A DNA stretch of 64,000 nt from Alteromonadaceae bacterium BrNp21-10 (GTDB lineage Bacteria; Pseudomonadota; Gammaproteobacteria; Enterobacterales; Alteromonadaceae), in NCBI GenBank assembly GCA_030418115.1, contig JAUHQD010000016.1, positions 27,509 to 91,508 of the forward strand, read 5' to 3'. Under the pieces are notes generated by a model. It was given only the letters and a program-made list of their open reading frames with translations, was not told the origin of the DNA and searched no databases. Position numbers and translations under genes: made by a program. Below, in pieces: positions 16,566-27,329 of the stretch (position 1 is its first letter; each line of letters starts with the position of its first letter).

Positions 16566-19283
16566 CTAAAAAATATCCTCTGGTTCCGCCAGCTGATTCT
16601 CTTGACCTTCCACAAAGGGATCAACCAACTCATCATCGCGCACATATTGCGTGGGTTCGCTGCCTTTTTTGAAGTACTCGAATAACGATGTATGGTCGGA
16701 GCGTTGGGTTAATTTACCGGTGCCGCGATCGATACGCACTGTGGCGATGCCTTCAGGCATGTAGAAGGGGCGTTCCGGTACACCATCAGTGGCAACCTGC
16801 ATATAGCGGATCCAAGCTGGCTGCGCTACCCGTGCGCCGTCTTCACTGCCGATCATGGCATTACCCATCCAGTTAAATCGCTGTGGATTTTTATTGATTA
16901 AATACTGGTTACGGGAAGTACGGCCGAGCACTCGGCCCATATTATCGAAGCCTACCCAAATCGTGGTGACTAAATCCGGTGAAAAGCCACTAAACCAAGC
17001 GTCACGAGCGTCATTGGTGGTACCGGTTTTACCGGCAATATCATCCCGCTGTAATATATTTCGGGCTCGCCAACCGGTGCCTTGCCAATAGGTATTTTTA
17101 CTGTAATTACCGCCGCCGCGGATGCCGGTGCGTAGCATTTCGGTGACCAAAAACGCATTCTGTGGATCTAATACCTGCGGCGCCATATTTACTGGTGTCG
17201 GCTTGGGTGTTAACGGGTCGTCGAAAAGCTGGTCGGGTAAAAATCCCTGGGCATTACATTCTCGACAGGCGACTTTGGGGTTTGCCTTCCAGACTATCTC
17301 GCCTTGTAAGTCTTCAATACGTTGTATCAAATAAGGGGTAACGGCATAGCCACCATTGTTAAATACCGCAAAGCCGGTCGCCACTTCCATTGGAGTTAAT
17401 GATGCTGAGCCTAAGGACAAGGATTCATCTCGTGGTAGCTCGTTGGGGTTAAAGCCAAAGCGGGCTAAATGATTAATGATTTTATCGAGGCCGACACCAC
17501 GTAATAAGCGCACTGACACCACGTTTTTAGATTTACCTAAGCCAACGCGCATGCGAATAGGACCATCATACACTTCCGGTGAATTTTTGGGGCGCCATGC
17601 CATGCCGGACGCTCTGTCCCAGTTATTAATAGGGGCATCGTTGATAATGCTGGCAATGGTATAGCCAGAATCGAGGGCCGCTGAATAAATAAAAGGTTTA
17701 ATGTTCGAGCCCACTTGCCGCTTGGCTTGAGTGGCACGGTTAAACTGACTTTGATAGAAACTGTAGCCACCGATCAATGCTTGAATAGCACCATCCTTAG
17801 GGTTGAGTGACACCAATGCACCACTAACGCCGGGGAATTGACTCAATTGCCATTGGCCACTATCCGAGTTCATTTTAATATAAACCAGTGCGCCGACTTT
17901 AACGATATCCGCCGCCTTTTGGGGAGCGGGGCCTTGGTGAGTATCGGAAATGTAGGGGCGGGCCCAAGCCAAGCCATCCCAATTAATATTGAGATATTCG
18001 CCTTTACCGTTAATGACCTGAATGGATTGTTCTTCAACCCCCAGTACCACTGCGACTTCGAGCGGACTGTAGACATCAGTTTGTTTAATAGTGCGGATCA
18101 ATTGTTCATCGGTCCAGCGGGGGCTATCTGGGTTTGGTTCACGGACGTTTTGCAGAATACTTTCTATGGAGTCTGCCATTTGCGTAGCGGCTTCTGTAGC
18201 CATTTCATTGCTGTCGGTGCCGTCATCCAGCATGTCTTGATCTTCAATGTTGTTATCGAGCATGTCGTCAGCATCGGTTATTTGTTCTTCGACTACTACC
18301 GGCTCTTTCCATAACTGGCGAATAATGCCGCGATAACCGTGACGTTCATCATAATCATGTAAGTTTTGAATAACGGCATGTTGTGCGGCATTTTGTAGAT
18401 GTGCTGAAGTGGTTAAATAAACATTAAAACCGGCGGTTTCTGCTTGTTCTTTACCGTAACGCTCAATCATTTCGTTATAGGCTAATTCTGCTACATAGGG
18501 TGCTTTGAGCTCAATTTCAGCCCCATGATGTATGGCAGTAACGGGGGCCGCTGCCGCTTCGTCAAATTGCGCACGGGTAATGAGGTTTTCGTCGAGCATC
18601 CGCAATAACACGATACGGCGGCGTTGTTTAGAGCGTTCAGGGCGGCTAATGGGGTTCAAAATCGACGGCGCTTGCAATAAACCGGCAATTGTCGCCATTT
18701 GCGCTAAGGTTAACTCATTGACATCTTTGCCGTAATACACTTGGGCGGCGGCGCCTACACCAAATGCACGGTGGCCTAATTCGTTCTTGTTCAAGTACAG
18801 TTCGAGGATTTCCTCTTTGCTCAACAATTGTTCGATGTGCCAGGCAATGAAAATCTCTTTGATTTTACGCATGTAGGCTTTTTCTCGGGTTAAGAAAAAG
18901 CCGCGGGCTAACTGCATTGTCAGGGTGCTGGCACCTTGGCCCTTTTCACCCGTGGTGATAAGGTTAATGGCTGCTCGAACGACGCCGATAATATCTATAC
19001 CAGGGTGATCGTAAAAACGACTATCTTCGGTGGCAATGACGGCATTGATGAGATGTTGTGGAATTTGATCTAAGGAAAGTGGAATTCGGCGTTTAATGCC
19101 ATACTGAGAAATCAGTTTTCCGTCCTGAGAATAGATTTTCATCGGCGTTTGTAGGTGAACATCTTTCAATATTTCGACACTGGGTAGCTCCGGACGCATA
19201 TAAATATAGAAAGAGGCGATGACAATAATGCCCACTAAAAAACCGGTCAATGATAGGATGAATAAGGGTTTGAGATACTTCAC
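16566..19283 (-). CDS. mrcA: Penicillin-binding protein 1A (bifunctional class A PBP)
   Basis: Polymerises and cross-links peptidoglycan at the inner membrane. One N-terminal membrane segment (residues 7-29) precedes a GT51 glycosyltransferase domain with the catalytic Glu86 in TEDSRFYDHPG. The transpeptidase domain has SNIK with Ser526, SKN, and KTG at 752-754. An acidic, Asp/Glu-rich stretch at about 330-370 sits in the inter-domain (OB-like) region. The 905-residue length is slightly above E. coli PBP1a. It is divergent from pilM, the classical gammaproteobacterial arrangement, and the 135-bp gap between them must hold both promoters. Confidence 0.95.
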   Translation of the reverse strand: MKYLKPLFILSLTGFLVGIIVIASFYIYMRPELPSVEILKDVHLQTPMKIYSQDGKLISQYGIKRRIPLSLDQIPQHLINAVIATEDSRFYDHPGIDIIGVVRAAINLITTGEKGQGASTLTMQLARGFFLTREKAYMRKIKEIFIAWHIEQLLSKEEILELYLNKNELGHRAFGVGAAAQVYYGKDVNELTLAQMATIAGLLQAPSILNPISRPERSKQRRRIVLLRMLDENLITRAQFDEAAAAPVTAIHHGAEIELKAPYVAELAYNEMIERYGKEQAETAGFNVYLTTSAHLQNAAQHAVIQNLHDYDERHGYRGIIRQLWKEPVVVEEQITDADDMLDNNIEDQDMLDDGTDSNEMATEAATQMADSIESILQNVREPNPDSPRWTDEQLIRTIKQTDVYSPLEVAVVLGVEEQSIQVINGKGEYLNINWDGLAWARPYISDTHQGPAPQKAADIVKVGALVYIKMNSDSGQWQLSQFPGVSGALVSLNPKDGAIQALIGGYSFYQSQFNRATQAKRQVGSNIKPFIYSAALDSGYTIASIINDAPINNWDRASGMAWRPKNSPEVYDGPIRMRVGLGKSKNVVSVRLLRGVGLDKIINHLARFGFNPNELPRDESLSLGSASLTPMEVATGFAVFNNGGYAVTPYLIQRIEDLQGEIVWKANPKVACRECNAQGFLPDQLFDDPLTPKPTPVNMAPQVLDPQNAFLVTEMLRTGIRGGGNYSKNTYWQGTGWRARNILQRDDIAGKTGTTNDARDAWFSGFSPDLVTTIWVGFDNMGRVLGRTSRNQYLINKNPQRFNWMGNAMIGSEDGARVAQPAWIRYMQVATDGVPERPFYMPEGIATVRIDRGTGKLTQRSDHTSLFEYFKKGSEPTQYVRDDELVDPFVEGQENQLAEPEDIF

Positions 19284-19418
19284 GAATTATACGTTTACCA
19301 GGCAAATTTGTTGAAATGATTTATATTTTATACCTATGTACCGTTATTAGAACCATTAAGAAAGAAAAAATAGTTAATAATGGTAACAAGTTAAGTGAAA
19401 GCGGATTGGAAAATCATT

Positions 19419-20501
19419 GTGCTTAAAGACCTTTTGCAAAAGAAAACACCGCAGATTCTCGGCCTAGATATTGGCACGCGCTATGTCAAAGCTGTGTTAT
19501 TAAGCATGACGAACGGTGTCTGTCATGTTCAGGGCTTTGCCTGTGAGCCGATTGTCGGTAATGCCTTTGTTGACCGCGAAATTAAAAATTTCGATGCCGT
19601 CAGTAATGCCTTACGCAAAGTAAAGATGGCTTTGAAAATCAAATCCAAAGATGTCGCAGTGGCGGTATCTGGCTCGACGGTTATTACTAAAGTAGCGTTT
19701 ATGGATCCGGATCAAACCGATATCGAGATGGAATCGCAAATTGAAATTGAAGCCGATAGTTTAATCCCGTATCCGTTGGATGAAGTCTATATCGACTTTG
19801 AAGAGCTCGGGCCCAGTACCATGCATGAAGGCAAGGTGGATGTATTATTAAGCGCTGCCCATCGGGATATGGTGGATTCTAGAGTCACCTTATTACGTGA
19901 AGTGCAGTTCGAACCCAAAGTGGTCGATATTGAAGGTTATGCTTTAGGCAATGCGGTTAATCAATTTGCTACTTTTGATACTAATACCGATGGTAAATCC
20001 TTACCCCTTTGTTGTATCAGTGTGGGTAATAGTCAGTTATTAATTAGTGTGGTGGAAGACGGTCAGGTGATATATGCCAAAGAACACAACTTTGGTATGG
20101 ATGTATTACTGCAAGATTTAGCCATAATGAATACCTTGGATAAAGTGGAAGCCGAGCAACAAATGCTCAACAATGAATTACCGGTGACGTGGAAAGAAGA
20201 CGTGTTACCACAATTTATCTCTAACTTATCTCAACAAATTGGTCGTGCCATTCAAATGTATGTAGCGACTAGCAGAAAAGAACAGCCTAAGCGTATTTTA
20301 ATTGCTGGAGGCGGTGCCTGTTTAGATAATATCGCTACAGAATTAGCTGCGGATTTAGCCATTGAGGTGGAAACCTTCAATCCATTTAGTCATATGCAAA
20401 TCAGTGAACAGATTGCGGCCCAAGGACTGGAAAAAATAGCCCCACAATTGGCTATCGCCGCTGGTTTAGCAAGTAGAGGTTTTACTCCATGGCACATATA
20501 A
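19419..20501 (+). CDS. pilM: Type IV pilus assembly protein PilM
   Basis: Actin-like cytoplasmic ATPase-fold protein that ties PilN to the pilus inner-membrane platform. The phosphate-binding motif LGLDIGTRYVKAV is near the N-terminus and AGGGACLDNI near residue 300. A GTG at 19419 is preferred to the GTG at 19395 because GGATTGGA lies 8 bp upstream and because known PilM proteins begin shortly before the LGLDIG motif. The stop overlaps pilN by 13 bp, so the operon is translationally coupled. Confidence 0.9.
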   Translation: MLKDLLQKKTPQILGLDIGTRYVKAVLLSMTNGVCHVQGFACEPIVGNAFVDREIKNFDAVSNALRKVKMALKIKSKDVAVAVSGSTVITKVAFMDPDQTDIEMESQIEIEADSLIPYPLDEVYIDFEELGPSTMHEGKVDVLLSAAHRDMVDSRVTLLREVQFEPKVVDIEGYALGNAVNQFATFDTNTDGKSLPLCCISVGNSQLLISVVEDGQVIYAKEHNFGMDVLLQDLAIMNTLDKVEAEQQMLNNELPVTWKEDVLPQFISNLSQQIGRAIQMYVATSRKEQPKRILIAGGGACLDNIATELAADLAIEVETFNPFSHMQISEQIAAQGLEKIAPQLAIAAGLASRGFTPWHI

Positions 20502-21070
20502 ACTTATTGCCGTGGCGTGAAGGCTTACGGCAGAAACAGAAAAAAGATTACCTTGGTGTGCTCGGGCTAGTTGCTCTTGTTGTCGCGGGGATGATTTATG
20601 TAGTGGGTCTTGGTTTTGATAGCTTGATTGATAATCAGCGGTATCGTAATTCGCATATGCAGAAACAAATTGCCCAATTGGATGCGCAAATCGACAAAAT
20701 TAAAAAGGTCAAAGAGCAAAAAGAAGCCATTGAAAGACAAATGGCGTTGATTGAACAATTGCAGTCTAGCCGTAATGTGGCTCCGCATATTCTTGATGAA
20801 ATGGCTAAGATCGTACCTGCAGGGGTGTCGTTTAGCAGTATCAAACGGGTAGAGAACCAAATATCAGTGGAAGGTCACAGCGAATCGAATAACCGTTTAG
20901 CCGAATTTATGCGCCAATTGCAAAATTCAAAAGTGTTTGACCGCGAAGATTTGTCATCGATTGTCTCCAATACCAGTGGTGTTGGCGCCGTTAGTGATTT
21001 CAAATTGACCTTTCATATTAGTCAAAATGTATCGCCAGCACCGGTCATCGTAGAGGAGAAAAAGAAATGA
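20489..21070 (+). CDS. pilN: Type IV pilus assembly protein PilN
   Basis: Inner-membrane protein with a short cytoplasmic N-terminus, INLLPWREGLRQ, the conserved segment that docks into PilM. A membrane helix (residues 22-45) follows, then a coiled coil rich in Lys, Gln and Glu, then a ferredoxin-like periplasmic domain. Its 193 residues are normal for the family. It overlaps both pilM and pilO. Confidence 0.93.
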   Translation: MAHINLLPWREGLRQKQKKDYLGVLGLVALVVAGMIYVVGLGFDSLIDNQRYRNSHMQKQIAQLDAQIDKIKKVKEQKEAIERQMALIEQLQSSRNVAPHILDEMAKIVPAGVSFSSIKRVENQISVEGHSESNNRLAEFMRQLQNSKVFDREDLSSIVSNTSGVGAVSDFKLTFHISQNVSPAPVIVEEKKK

Positions 21071-21663
21071 AGTTTGATTTCTCCAAACTGAAGGAAATGA
21101 ACGACTTAGATTTCGAGCAAGTAGCCTATTGGCCATTTGAAGTCAAAATAGTGGTGGTTGTTGTTGAGGCTATATTGATTGGGGTGTTGGCATTTTATTT
21201 GTTAGTGAATGATAAATTGCCGGTGTTAGAACATGAACAAGCGACGGAAATTGAGTTGCGCGGGCAGTTCGAAGCAAAATACCGAATTGCGGTTAATCTT
21301 AAAGCCTATGAAGAACAGTTAGAGCGTATTCAAGCGGACTTTTCTTCGATGTTAAAATCCTTACCTACCAGTGATGAAACCCCTGGGCTGTTAGATGATA
21401 TTACCTATGTGGGTATTTCTGCGGGTTTGAATTTTAAATTACTTAATTGGCAACAAGAGATCCCTAAAGAGTTTTACACTGAATTACCCATTCAGATGGA
21501 AGTCGCCGGCTCGTATCACGAAATTGGTAGCTTTGTCTCTGACCTAGCGGGATTACCTAGAATTGTCACCGTACATGATTTTGAAATTAGACGTGATGGC
21601 GAAACCTTAAAGCTGAATTTACAAGCTAAAACCTACAGAACAACGGCAACGGGGGCACAATAA
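21067..21663 (+). CDS. pilO: Type IV pilus assembly protein PilO
   Basis: Partner of PilN in the alignment subcomplex. A single membrane helix (about residues 27-49) precedes a coiled coil and a periplasmic ferredoxin-like domain. The start overlaps the pilN stop as ATGA. The order pilM-N-O-P-Q and the overlaps support the identification, since PilO sequences vary widely. Confidence 0.92.
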   Translation: MKFDFSKLKEMNDLDFEQVAYWPFEVKIVVVVVEAILIGVLAFYLLVNDKLPVLEHEQATEIELRGQFEAKYRIAVNLKAYEEQLERIQADFSSMLKSLPTSDETPGLLDDITYVGISAGLNFKLLNWQQEIPKEFYTELPIQMEVAGSYHEIGSFVSDLAGLPRIVTVHDFEIRRDGETLKLNLQAKTYRTTATGAQ

Positions 21664-22202
21664 TGATGAAAAAATTATTGTTACTCAGTAGCCTATTGGC
21701 GTTAACTGCCTGTCAGCCCGATATATCTGATCTGCAAGTTCAGGTTGATCAAATTAAGGCCAATACGTCGGTGTCGATTGAACCCTACCCAGAGTTCAAG
21801 CCGATGACGCCTTTTGTCTATCAAGCACAGAGCAGAAGAAGTCCTTTTCAGTTGCCTAAATCTGAATTGGTGTCGATGCCAGAAGCTTACAAAGCGAATT
21901 GTTTACAACCGGATTTCAAACGTAAAAAACAGCCATTAGAAAAAGTGGGTATTGATGCGTTGGAAATAAGGGGCTCGTTTACCTCAAAAGGGAATGTTTG
22001 GGCGCTTATCCAAACTAATAGCGGTAGTTTGCATAAAGTCAAAACCGGTGATCACATCGGCTTGTTTTATGGCCAAATTACATCAATCACAAAAGATGCA
22101 GTTTTCATCACTGAAATGCTGCCTGATGGCACAGGGTGTTGGCAGAAAAAAGAGGCCAAATTAACCCGGTCTTCAACGGCAGGAGAGAAAGATAATGTCT
22201 GA
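21663..22202 (+). CDS. pilP: Pilus assembly lipoprotein PilP
   Basis: Periplasmic lipoprotein linking PilN/PilO to the secretin PilQ. The signal ends in LTAC with Cys17. The N-terminal part is extended and the C-terminal beta domain begins near IDALEIRGSF (about residue 99), followed by VKTGDHIGLFYGQI, typical of PilP. The start is the ATG overlapping the pilO stop (TAATG) or the ATG next to it. It overlaps pilQ by 8 bp. Confidence 0.92.
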   Translation: MMKKLLLLSSLLALTACQPDISDLQVQVDQIKANTSVSIEPYPEFKPMTPFVYQAQSRRSPFQLPKSELVSMPEAYKANCLQPDFKRKKQPLEKVGIDALEIRGSFTSKGNVWALIQTNSGSLHKVKTGDHIGLFYGQITSITKDAVFITEMLPDGTGCWQKKEAKLTRSSTAGEKDNV

Positions 22203-23955
22203 GCGGTACATTTTTAATAAAAAATTGAATAAGTCCAATCGAGTATGGGCATGGGCGTCATTGTTATTGCTGAGCTTTGTGGCCTATCAAGCCAACGCGC
22301 AAGCGGCAAAAGACGGCGCAGTATTAGTGGACCCGGACGCAGTGACGGCAAACTATACCCATACACTGGTCAACATTAATTTTCATCGAACACAAAATGG
22401 TGGGGCTAAAACGATCTTTGTGTTTGACCATGATGGTTATAAACCGCAATTTGAGCAGCAGGATAAATTGCTGATTGTGACCCTGCCCAATGTAGAAGTG
22501 GCTCAAGCCCATTTATACAAACTGGATGTACTGGATTTTGGCAGCAATGTTAATTATCTGGAAACCTTTCAGGATAAACAGGGTGCGCGAGTACATTTCG
22601 AAATTAATGATAAATATGCTTTTGTACAACAAAGCAGCGATACCAGTTTAGTGATTGAAATTGAACCCGTATTAGCCGGTAAAACTGGCGGTGGGGTGGT
22701 GTCCGATTATGAAGGCGCACCGATTTCTCTAGATTTTCAGGATGTGCCGGTACGTCAAGTGCTACAAATTATTGCCCAAGTAAATGGCTTTAATTTGGTT
22801 ACTACCGATTCCGTTAACGGCAATGTGACAATTAGTCTAAGTGGTGTGCCATGGGATCAAGCGCTAGACATGATCCTTAAAATTAAAGGCTTAGGTAAGC
22901 GTGTAGAAGGTAATATTCTGCTGGTGGCACCCTCTGAGGAGTTGTCTGCCCGAGAAGCCCAAGCATTGCAGTCGCAACAACAAGTTGCCGATTTGGCACC
23001 GCTAAAATCGGCCACCTTACAAATTAATTACGCTAAAGCGGCGGCTATTGCCACTATCTTAAAGTCGACCGAAGGTGGCATTTTAAGTTCACGTGGTTCG
23101 GTGACAGTGGATGATCGTACTAACATGATCTTGGTTAAAGATACCGCTGAATCGATTGAGCAAGCGCAAGCGATGATTGAGGCACTGGATATTCCGGTTA
23201 AACAGGTACTTATTGAAGCGCGTATGGTCACTGTGCGCGATAGCGTAACCGAAGAGCTTGGTGTGCGTTGGGGCTTTAGTGACCAACAAGATTCTGATGG
23301 TTTCTCTGGTTCTTTAGAGGGAGCTAACAGCATTTCTAATGGCGTCATTCCAGCGTTAGCCGATCGCCTGAATGTGAACTTGCCGGTGGCCAATGCTGCA
23401 GGTCGTTTTGGGGTGAATATCGCCCGTTTAATCGACGGTACTATTATCGATTTAGAATTGTCGGCCATGGAACAAGAAAACAAGGGTGAAATCATTGCCA
23501 GTCCACGTATAACGGTGGCCAACCAGCATGATGCTTATATTGAGCAGGGTACGGAAATTCCTTATGTGCAGGCCACATCAAGTGGGGCGACGTCGGTAGA
23601 GTTTAAAAAAGCAGTATTAAGTTTAAAAGTAACGCCGCATATCACTCCGGATAACCGCATAATTCTCGACTTAGTGGTTACTCAAGATACTCGTGGTGAT
23701 ACGGTATCGACGTCGACTGGCCCAGCAGTGGCCATAGATACTCAAGAAATCAGCACTCAGGTGTTAGTGGAAAATGGTGAAACCATCGTCTTGGGTGGTA
23801 TATTCCAGCAAAACGCTACTAATGCGAATACCCAAGTGCCGTTATTAGGGGATATTCCTTTCCTTGGTCACCTGTTTAAAAACACTAGTGAAATTAGTGA
23901 GCGCCGTGAGTTATTGATTTTTGTTACTCCTAAAATCATTGTCGACGCTTTGTAA
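22195..23955 (+). CDS. pilQ: Type IV pilus secretin PilQ
   Basis: Forms the outer-membrane ring through which the pilus passes. A signal peptide (about residues 1-36, ending NAQA) is followed by one AMIN domain (about 50-165), a secretin/TonB short N-terminal domain (VSDYEGAPISLDFQDVPV), an N1 domain and the secretin core with VPLLGDIPFLGHLF near the end. At 586 residues it is shorter than Pseudomonas PilQ, which has additional N-terminal AMIN repeats. It is the last gene of pilMNOPQ. Confidence 0.95.
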   Translation: MSERYIFNKKLNKSNRVWAWASLLLLSFVAYQANAQAAKDGAVLVDPDAVTANYTHTLVNINFHRTQNGGAKTIFVFDHDGYKPQFEQQDKLLIVTLPNVEVAQAHLYKLDVLDFGSNVNYLETFQDKQGARVHFEINDKYAFVQQSSDTSLVIEIEPVLAGKTGGGVVSDYEGAPISLDFQDVPVRQVLQIIAQVNGFNLVTTDSVNGNVTISLSGVPWDQALDMILKIKGLGKRVEGNILLVAPSEELSAREAQALQSQQQVADLAPLKSATLQINYAKAAAIATILKSTEGGILSSRGSVTVDDRTNMILVKDTAESIEQAQAMIEALDIPVKQVLIEARMVTVRDSVTEELGVRWGFSDQQDSDGFSGSLEGANSISNGVIPALADRLNVNLPVANAAGRFGVNIARLIDGTIIDLELSAMEQENKGEIIASPRITVANQHDAYIEQGTEIPYVQATSSGATSVEFKKAVLSLKVTPHITPDNRIILDLVVTQDTRGDTVSTSTGPAVAIDTQEISTQVLVENGETIVLGGIFQQNATNANTQVPLLGDIPFLGHLFKNTSEISERRELLIFVTPKIIVDAL

Positions 23956-23997
23956 TTTCATCGATTTGGTGGATTCTTAGCCACTTCGGTAACATAT

Positions 23998-24036
23998 ATG
24001 CAAGCATTGTCCGCTTTCAGTCATCAATGCTTGCAT
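23998..24036. terminator. Hairpin between pilQ and aroK
   Basis: ATGCAAGCATTG (23998-24009) pairs perfectly with CAATGCTTGCAT (24025-24036) around 15 nt. A short ACTTTT follows. It may reduce read-through from the pil operon or stabilise its mRNA. Confidence 0.45.
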
Positions 24037-24129
24037 AGAACTACTTTTAACTGAGATAATCCCGCACTTGAAAAAAGTGACTTAGGTTTTGGATTTATCA
24101 ATATTAAGAGTTGTGTGATTTAGACAAAT

Positions 24130-24645
24130 ATGGCTGAAAAACGAAATATATTTCTAGTTGGTCCAATGGGTGCAGGTAAAAGCACTATTGGTCGACACCT
24201 CGCAGATGAACTTCATCTTGAATTTTATGATTCCGATCAAGAAATCGAACGCCGCACAGGGGCTGATATTGCCTGGGTATTTGATTTAGAAGGAGAGGAA
24301 GGATTTCGTGTGCGCGAAGAAGACGTGATCACCGACCTCACCGACAAGCAAGGCATTGTTTTGGCAACCGGTGGTGGCTCGATTATCAGTAAAGGTATTC
24401 GTAATCGTTTATCGGCGCGCGGTATCGTGGTCTATTTGCAGACAACCATCGAGAAACAAGTTGCTAGAACACAACGTGATAAGCGTCGCCCGTTGTTGCA
24501 AACCGATGATCCTGAACAGGTATTAGTCGATTTAGCCGCAATGCGTAATCCTTTGTATGAAGAAGTTGCTGACTATGTCGTGCAAACTGACGATCAAAGT
24601 GCACGTGCTGTTGCCAACCAAATAATAGAAAAAATCAGTCAGTAA
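24130..24645 (+). CDS. aroK: Shikimate kinase
   Basis: Phosphorylates shikimate with ATP. The 171-residue protein has a Walker A loop, GPMGAGKST (11-19), the substrate-binding FYDSDQEIE (Asp33 and Asp35 region), the GGGS motif (TGGGSII near 80) and the lid sequence RDKRRPLL. It is followed by aroB after 25 bp, the conserved order aroK-aroB-damX-dam. Confidence 0.96.
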   Translation: MAEKRNIFLVGPMGAGKSTIGRHLADELHLEFYDSDQEIERRTGADIAWVFDLEGEEGFRVREEDVITDLTDKQGIVLATGGGSIISKGIRNRLSARGIVVYLQTTIEKQVARTQRDKRRPLLQTDDPEQVLVDLAAMRNPLYEEVADYVVQTDDQSARAVANQIIEKISQ

Positions 24646-24670
24646 TATTTGACCTAGAGGTACTGCGCTC

Positions 24671-25735
24671 ATGACTATGTTAACAGTAGATTTGGGTGAG
24701 CGTAGCTACCCGATCCATATCCAATCCGGCTTATTACAACAGCCACAATTTATACAACCTTTTCTAACTACCCCTAAAGCGGTGGTAGTGACTAACGACA
24801 CTATTAAGCCTTTATATGGCGACTATATTGAAAAAGCCTTAGACGGTGTGGATTTTCAATGGATCAGTTTGCCTGACGGTGAGCAATTCAAAACCCTTGC
24901 CAGCTTCGAGCATATTCTGAGTCAGTTACTGCAATGTGGTGCTGGCAGAGACACCACGCTAATTGCCTTAGGTGGTGGTGTGATAGGTGATATTACTGGA
25001 TTTGCAGCCGCTTGTTATCAGCGTGGTATTCCCTTTATCCAAGTTCCTACCACCTTATTAGCCCAGGTCGATTCTTCCGTTGGCGGTAAAACCGCGGTTA
25101 ACCATCCTCTAGGCAAAAATATGATTGGTGCCTTTTATCAGCCACAAGCAGTGCTGATAGATATTGATACGATTAATACCCTGCCGGATCGTGAATTTGC
25201 AGCGGGTATGGCAGAAGTGATCAAGTACGGCATTATCTATGACGGTGTTTTTTTTGAGTGGTTAGAAAACAACGTTGCTGCCCTTAAGGCTAAAGATCCA
25301 CAAGCGTTGGCCTATGCGGTGCAACGTAGTTGTGAAGTAAAAGCGGAAGTCGTCGCTCAGGACGAGAAAGAGCACGGTATTCGCGCGTTGCTAAATTTAG
25401 GTCATACTTTTGGCCATGCCATTGAGGCTGAACAAGGCTACGGCAACTGGCTTCACGGTGAAGCGGTAGCTGCTGGTATGAATCTTGCCTCATTGGTTGC
25501 AAAACAGTCTGGTTGGTTATCAGAGTCAGAACTTTGGCGCATTCAGCAATTAATACAAGCCTTTGACTTACCTATAGCCTTTCCTGAAGACATGACGTTT
25601 GATGTATTTATGCAGCATATGCAGCGCGACAAAAAGGTCAAAGCAGGGCGTATAAGATTCATCATTCCAAAGTCTATTGGGCATGCAGTGGTAACCGAGC
25701 TGACTAACGAACAATTACAGAATTTATTTAATTAG
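24671..25735 (+). CDS. aroB: 3-dehydroquinate synthase
   Basis: Converts DAHP to 3-dehydroquinate with NAD+ and a divalent metal. The nucleotide-binding [19 protein letters not shown], the [16 protein letters not shown] motif and the metal-binding [12 protein letters not shown] are present. At 354 residues it has the usual length. AGAGG lies about 11 bp before the ATG; a second ATG two codons later is possible. Confidence 0.96.
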   Translation: MTMLTVDLGERSYPIHIQSGLLQQPQFIQPFLTTPKAVVVTNDTIKPLYGDYIEKALDGVDFQWISLPDGEQFKTLASFEHILSQLLQCGAGRDTTLIALGGGVIGDITGFAAACYQRGIPFIQVPTTLLAQVDSSVGGKTAVNHPLGKNMIGAFYQPQAVLIDIDTINTLPDREFAAGMAEVIKYGIIYDGVFFEWLENNVAALKAKDPQALAYAVQRSCEVKAEVVAQDEKEHGIRALLNLGHTFGHAIEAEQGYGNWLHGEAVAAGMNLASLVAKQSGWLSESELWRIQQLIQAFDLPIAFPEDMTFDVFMQHMQRDKKVKAGRIRFIIPKSIGHAVVTELTNEQLQNLFN

Positions 25736-25787
25736 GTACTTTTCGCTAGTTGCATTGAAGAGTCCCTCCGATTAGGTATGGCGGCCG

Positions 25788-27329
25788 ATGCAGGATTATG
25801 TCAATTTATCTGGCTATGCTGATCTACACGATAGATTAGATCATTTAGTCACTTACTCATCACAACTGATTTTTATCAGTGGTGATGCTATGGGTAAGGA
25901 AAAAGATTTTGTCGAATCCTATTTAGCGCAGAAAAGTGAAGTCGCTAATATTGCCTACTTCAGCGGCTCAGCCCGGCTTTCTGTCACCCAATACCGTCAG
26001 CGCATTGTTGAGCAGTTGGTGGGTAAACTACAAGTTGATTATTCCCGTCCGTTAACCGAACTCTTGCCACGTATGTTAGGCAAAGATGAACAATTCATCT
26101 TGTTGGTAGTGACCCGTGCCCATGAAATGGACAATGTGGTCTTGCGTGAATTGTGGGATGTGGTGCTGCAAAACCGCTTTGCCCGTCAGCGTCATCATTT
26201 GAATATTTTGTTATTTGGTGAACATCAATGGGCAGAGGACGCTAAGTCCTGGCTACCGACTAATCACAGTGATCAACCGGTGTTGTTGAGCCATCAATCC
26301 TTATCGGTGGGCGAATCAGCCCCCCTTGAAACAGAACTTGAGCTGATGATCCGCGAAAAGCGTCGCCTGTTTGAAGAGCGCCTGCAACGACGTAATGAGA
26401 TTGTTTATCGCCAGCCGATTATGCAAAACTGGTGGGCGAAAATACTGGTAATGCTGGTGTTTTTAGTTAGTTTTGGTGGACTCATCCAATGGCAATATGC
26501 AGAACAAACAGATGCATTTCTGGCTGATGTTTACTCCATGTTGTTCGAGCCAATGCCCGAAGCGGTGGTTGCCGAACAGACAGAGCCTGTTGATGTTGAT
26601 ACGGCGATTGAAACCGCAGGCGCAGCTCCATCTCAAAGCGACAATAGTGACGCGCAAGGATTGTCGAATGTCGCTACTGACAATGCCGTTGTCCCAACCC
26701 CTAATGATGTTGTAAACGCAGAATCCACAGAAGCTACTGAGGACGATGGTCAGGGATTAGTTACCGATTGGCAAACCGCGTCGCAAGCACTTTCGGCGAA
26801 ATCGGCCGCGAATAAAATTAACACCACTGACACAGAGCCAACAGTCGACTCAATTGCTCCCGCTACAGTGAATAATGTCAGTGAAGACCAACTTGCGGCC
26901 CTTGATGAGACTATAGAAATTAGTCAAGATGATGATGCGGTGAATGATTATCCGGTTGCCGATGTGGTTACTTATGCAGCTGATACCCCTTCTGCCGATG
27001 TCGAGGTGATTGAACCACCGGTGGATATCTATCGTTTTGATGAAGCCAATATTTTACAACAATCCGCCAATAGCTATTTTTTGCAGCTTTCTGCCATGAG
27101 TAGTGAATATGTACTGAATGAGTATTTGATTGATAACAATCTCAGCGGTCAAGTGTGGGTGTATGTCACTCAGCGTTACGGCGGCCCATGGCATGTGGTG
27201 GTGTTAAACGAATCCTTTGATAATATTGCCGATGCTCAACAAACCGCTAGCAAGTTGGCGGCGCGAATTCAGTCAGCAGAGCCCTTTGCTAAAGCAGCCA
27301 GTCAGGTGTTTAGCGAAATCAATCGTTAG
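25788..27329 (+). CDS. damX: DamX-like SPOR-domain cell-division protein
   Basis: Inner-membrane protein. The N-terminal ~210 residues resemble an AAA/ExeA-like domain whose P-loop is degenerate (FISGDAMGKEKDF). A membrane helix lies at about 215-236, followed by a long acidic, low-complexity periplasmic linker and a C-terminal SPOR domain (about 427-510; SYFLQLSAMSS, WHVVVLNESF) that binds denuded peptidoglycan at the division site. Family and position between aroB and dam agree. The linker is not conserved in sequence. Confidence 0.85.
   Translation: MQDYVNLSGYADLHDRLDHLVTYSSQLIFISGDAMGKEKDFVESYLAQKSEVANIAYFSGSARLSVTQYRQRIVEQLVGKLQVDYSRPLTELLPRMLGKDEQFILLVVTRAHEMDNVVLRELWDVVLQNRFARQRHHLNILLFGEHQWAEDAKSWLPTNHSDQPVLLSHQSLSVGESAPLETELELMIREKRRLFEERLQRRNEIVYRQPIMQNWWAKILVMLVFLVSFGGLIQWQYAEQTDAFLADVYSMLFEPMPEAVVAEQTEPVDVDTAIETAGAAPSQSDNSDAQGLSNVATDNAVVPTPNDVVNAESTEATEDDGQGLVTDWQTASQALSAKSAANKINTTDTEPTVDSIAPATVNNVSEDQLAALDETIEISQDDDAVNDYPVADVVTYAADTPSADVEVIEPPVDIYRFDEANILQQSANSYFLQLSAMSSEYVLNEYLIDNNLSGQVWVYVTQRYGGPWHVVVLNESFDNIADAQQTASKLAARIQSAEPFAKAASQVFSEINR

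Noticed and set aside
17838..18314. Plus-strand open frame of 158 codons inside the PBP1a gene
   Set aside because: Antisense to a conserved PBP1a region; no initiation signal or homology pattern.
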